Positions 5,908 to 7,691 of a stretch of DNA of 7,691 nucleotides are shown here, one piece after another. Each line of letters begins with the position of its first letter. Within the stretch, counting starts at the first letter, position 1. Position numbers and translations under genes: made by a program. The stretch spans positions 1-7,691 of the forward strand of contig JBKOWN010000146.1 of the NCBI GenBank assembly GCA_046724435.1, given 5' to 3'. A model generated the notes under the pieces. That model had not been told where the DNA came from, ran no database searches, and worked only from the letters and a program-made list of their open reading frames with translations. This DNA comes from JALZAA01 sp046724435. Lineage in GTDB: Bacteria; Actinomycetota; Acidimicrobiia; IMCC26256; JACDBD01.

Positions 5908-7587
5908 ATGCGTGCAGAGACCAGAGCTGTCATGGTCCCTGCACGCCTCGACCGGCGGCGACTCGCGCGCTGGCTGCTGCTCGCGGTGCCGCTGGCATTC
6001 CTGGGGGTGTTCTTCGTCTATCCGGTGGCGTCGATCGTCGGTCGTGGGCTGACGCCGGGTGGGACGCTGGATCTCAGCCCGCTCGGCGGAGTCGTGACCG
6101 ACTCGCACCTGCGCAGTGTGGCGTGGTTCACGATCTGGCAGGCGACGGTGTCGACCCTGCTCACGGTGCTCGTCGCGCTTCCCGGCGCGTACGTGTTCGC
6201 GCGGTACGAGTTCCGAGGGAAACGACTCGTGCGGGCGGCAGTCCTCGTCCCGTTCGTGCTGCCGACGGTGGTGGTCGGGTCCGCATTCCTCGGGTTGCTC
6301 GGGGACGGCGGCCCGCTCGGGTTCCTCGGCCTCGACCAGTCGCTCGCCGCCATCCTGGTCGCCCACGTGTTCTTCAATTACGCGGTTGTGGTGCTGATCG
6401 TGGGGGGCCTGTGGGCGCACCTCGATCCCCGGCAGGAGGACGCGGCACGCGTCCTCGGCGCCGGACGGTGGCAGACGTTTCGCGCGGTCACGCTGCCGAC
6501 GCTCCGACCGGCGATCGCGGCCGCGGCTGCGATCGTGTTCCTGTTCACGTTCACGTCGTTCGGCGTGATCCTGATCCTCGGCGGGCCGGGTTACTCGACG
6601 CTCGAGACCGAGATCTACCGCCAGACGGTGCAGTTCCTCGACCTGCCGCAAGCGGCCGCGCTGTCGATCGTGCAGCTCGTGGCCGTCGTCGCCGTGCTCC
6701 TCGTCGCCGGACGCGCGCAAGGCCGCCGCGCCCAGGCGCTGAGCCTGCGCGCGAGCGCGGAGACCTCTCGCCGGGCCCGGACCACCGGCGAACGCGCGAC
6801 GGTCGGCCTCAACCTCGCCCTCATGGCCGTGCTGCTCGGCGGTCCGATCGCGGTCCTCGTTGCGCGGTCGTTCGACACCGCCGGTGGGTACAGCTTTGGC
6901 TTCTACCGGGCGTTGTCGGAGCTCCGCCGGACGAGCACCGTCTTCGTGCCTCCGATCGAAGCCGTTCGCAACTCGGTCGTGTTCGCGTCGATCGCGACCG
7001 TGATCGCTCTCGTCATCGGTGGCCTGGCCGCGTTCGCCGTCGTCGGGCCGAGCCGCCGGGCGGGGCCTACACACGGCCTCGACACGCTGCTGCTCCTGCC
7101 GCTCGGCGTGTCGGCGGTGACGATCGGGTTCGGCTTCCTCATCGCGCTCGACCGACCGCCGTTCGACCTGCGCGCCTCTCCTGCGCTGATCCCGATCGCG
7201 CACGCGCTGATCGCGGCGCCGTTCGTCGCCCGGGTCATGATCCCGGTGCTGCGGTCCATCGACCAGCGCCTGCGCGAGGCGGCCGCCGTGCTCGGCGCGT
7301 CGCCGCGGCGGGTCTGGCGGGAGATCGACCTGCCGATCGTGGCCCGGGCGATGCTCGTGGCGGCGGGCTTCGCGTTCGCCATCTCACTCGGCGAGTTCGG
7401 CGCGACGATCTTCATCGCCCGTCCCGACTACCCGACGCTCCCCGTCGTCATCTTCCGCCTCCTCGGCCAACCCGGGCCGCTGAACTTCGGCGCCGCCATG
7501 GCGGCAAGTGTCGTCCTGATGGTAGTGACGGCGGCTGCGATCTTCGCCAACGAGCGCTTCCGCTTCGGCGACATCGGGGAGTTCTGA
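5908..7587 (+). CDS. thiP: Thiamin ABC transporter, permease (two fused transmembrane domains)
   Basis: This integral membrane subunit forms the thiamin channel. The 559-residue length matches ThiP-type permeases, in which two permease domains are fused. Each half carries the cytoplasmic EAA loop that docks on the ATPase: EDAARVLGAGRWQTFRAVTLP in the first half (about residues 176-196) and REAAAVLGASPRRVWREIDLP in the second (about 455-475). About twelve hydrophobic segments are visible, from WLLLAVPLAFLGVFFVYPV at the N-terminus to AMAASVVLMVVTAAAIF near the end, with an Arg-rich linker between halves. ATG 5908 is 13 bp after the thiB stop; GTG 5905 and ATG 5932 are in-frame alternatives and no strong ribosome-binding site is seen. 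Its stop overlaps the thiQ start (TGATG). Related iron(III) permeases share this fold, but the neighbours fix thiamin as substrate. Confidence 0.94.
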   Translation: MRAETRAVMVPARLDRRRLARWLLLAVPLAFLGVFFVYPVASIVGRGLTPGGTLDLSPLGGVVTDSHLRSVAWFTIWQATVSTLLTVLVALPGAYVFARYEFRGKRLVRAAVLVPFVLPTVVVGSAFLGLLGDGGPLGFLGLDQSLAAILVAHVFFNYAVVVLIVGGLWAHLDPRQEDAARVLGAGRWQTFRAVTLPTLRPAIAAAAAIVFLFTFTSFGVILILGGPGYSTLETEIYRQTVQFLDLPQAAALSIVQLVAVVAVLLVAGRAQGRRAQALSLRASAETSRRARTTGERATVGLNLALMAVLLGGPIAVLVARSFDTAGGYSFGFYRALSELRRTSTVFVPPIEAVRNSVVFASIATVIALVIGGLAAFAVVGPSRRAGPTHGLDTLLLLPLGVSAVTIGFGFLIALDRPPFDLRASPALIPIAHALIAAPFVARVMIPVLRSIDQRLREAAAVLGASPRRVWREIDLPIVARAMLVAAGFAFAISLGEFGATIFIARPDYPTLPVVIFRLLGQPGPLNFGAAMAASVVLMVVTAAAIFANERFRFGDIGEF

Positions 7588-7691
7588 TGTTGCGGGTCGA
7601 AGCGCTCGAAGTCCGCTACGGCGACACGGTCGCGCTCGACGGCATCGACCTCGTCGTAGAGGACGGCGAAGTCGTGTCTGTCCTCGGACCG
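7587..7691 (+). CDS. thiQ: Thiamin ABC transporter, ATP-binding protein (5' fragment, cut by window edge)
   Basis: Only the first 35 codons are present: MLRVEALEVRYGD, TVALDGIDLVVEDGE and VVSVLGP. This is the standard N-terminus of an ABC ATPase: first beta strands, the aromatic Tyr of the A-loop (Y11) that stacks on adenine, and the first residues of Walker A. It should power ThiP. The ATG overlaps the thiP stop by one base (TGATG), and GGGGAG (7576-7581) lies 5 nt upstream. The thi-specific name rests on the neighbours, since the fragment itself only shows an ABC ATPase. Confidence 0.88.
   Translation, partial: MLRVEALEVRYGDTVALDGIDLVVEDGEVVSVLGP

Noticed and set aside
5698..7203. 501-residue minus-strand open frame opposite thiB/thiP
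   Set aside because: It is Arg/Glu/His-rich low-complexity translation typical of an antisense frame, with no motif, while ThiP is unmistakable on the plus strand.

Overview
The window is GC-rich throughout, with strong third-position G/C bias. It reads as an actinobacterial chromosome segment, possibly from Acidimicrobiia or a related uncultured lineage. Pointers are GTG starts, lipoproteins whose lipid-attachment cysteine is followed by Gly/Ser- and Thr/Pro-rich linkers, and an F420-type luciferase-like oxidoreductase. The lineage is an inference from style, not from a marker gene.

Left part (1-2964). A Glu/Leu/Phe/Val-type amino-acid dehydrogenase reads leftward off the window edge; about 45 C-terminal residues are probably missing. 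It diverges, across 64 bp, from a short luciferase-like (LLM, F420-type) oxidoreductase on the plus strand. After a small hairpin comes a plus-strand lipoprotein built of YVTN-type beta-propeller repeats.

Middle (2966-4163). A minus-strand lipoprotein with six kelch-like repeats converges on the first propeller, with one base between the two stop codons. Its 5' end faces a compact regulatory region. This holds a long interrupted inverted repeat, candidate -10 elements on both strands and, on the plus strand, a complete TPP (thiamin pyrophosphate) riboswitch.

Right part (4047-7691). The riboswitch leads a thiamin uptake and activation operon: thiamin pyrophosphokinase (thiN), periplasmic-type thiamin-binding protein (thiB), a double-domain permease (thiP) and the start of the ATPase (thiQ), cut by the window edge just as Walker A begins. 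The genes are 1-13 bp apart or overlap. The logic is consistent: ThiBPQ imports thiamin, ThiN converts it to TPP, and TPP binding to the leader should shut the operon down. The riboswitch P1 stem appears to take in the thiN ribosome-binding site and the first base of its start codon, which suggests control of translation initiation.

The most noteworthy point is the inverted repeat beside the riboswitch. One arm is the riboswitch's own P1/P3 5' strand and the other is an almost exact inverted copy placed in front of the kelch gene. I see no CRISPR, insertion sequence, tRNA, rRNA or phage genes.
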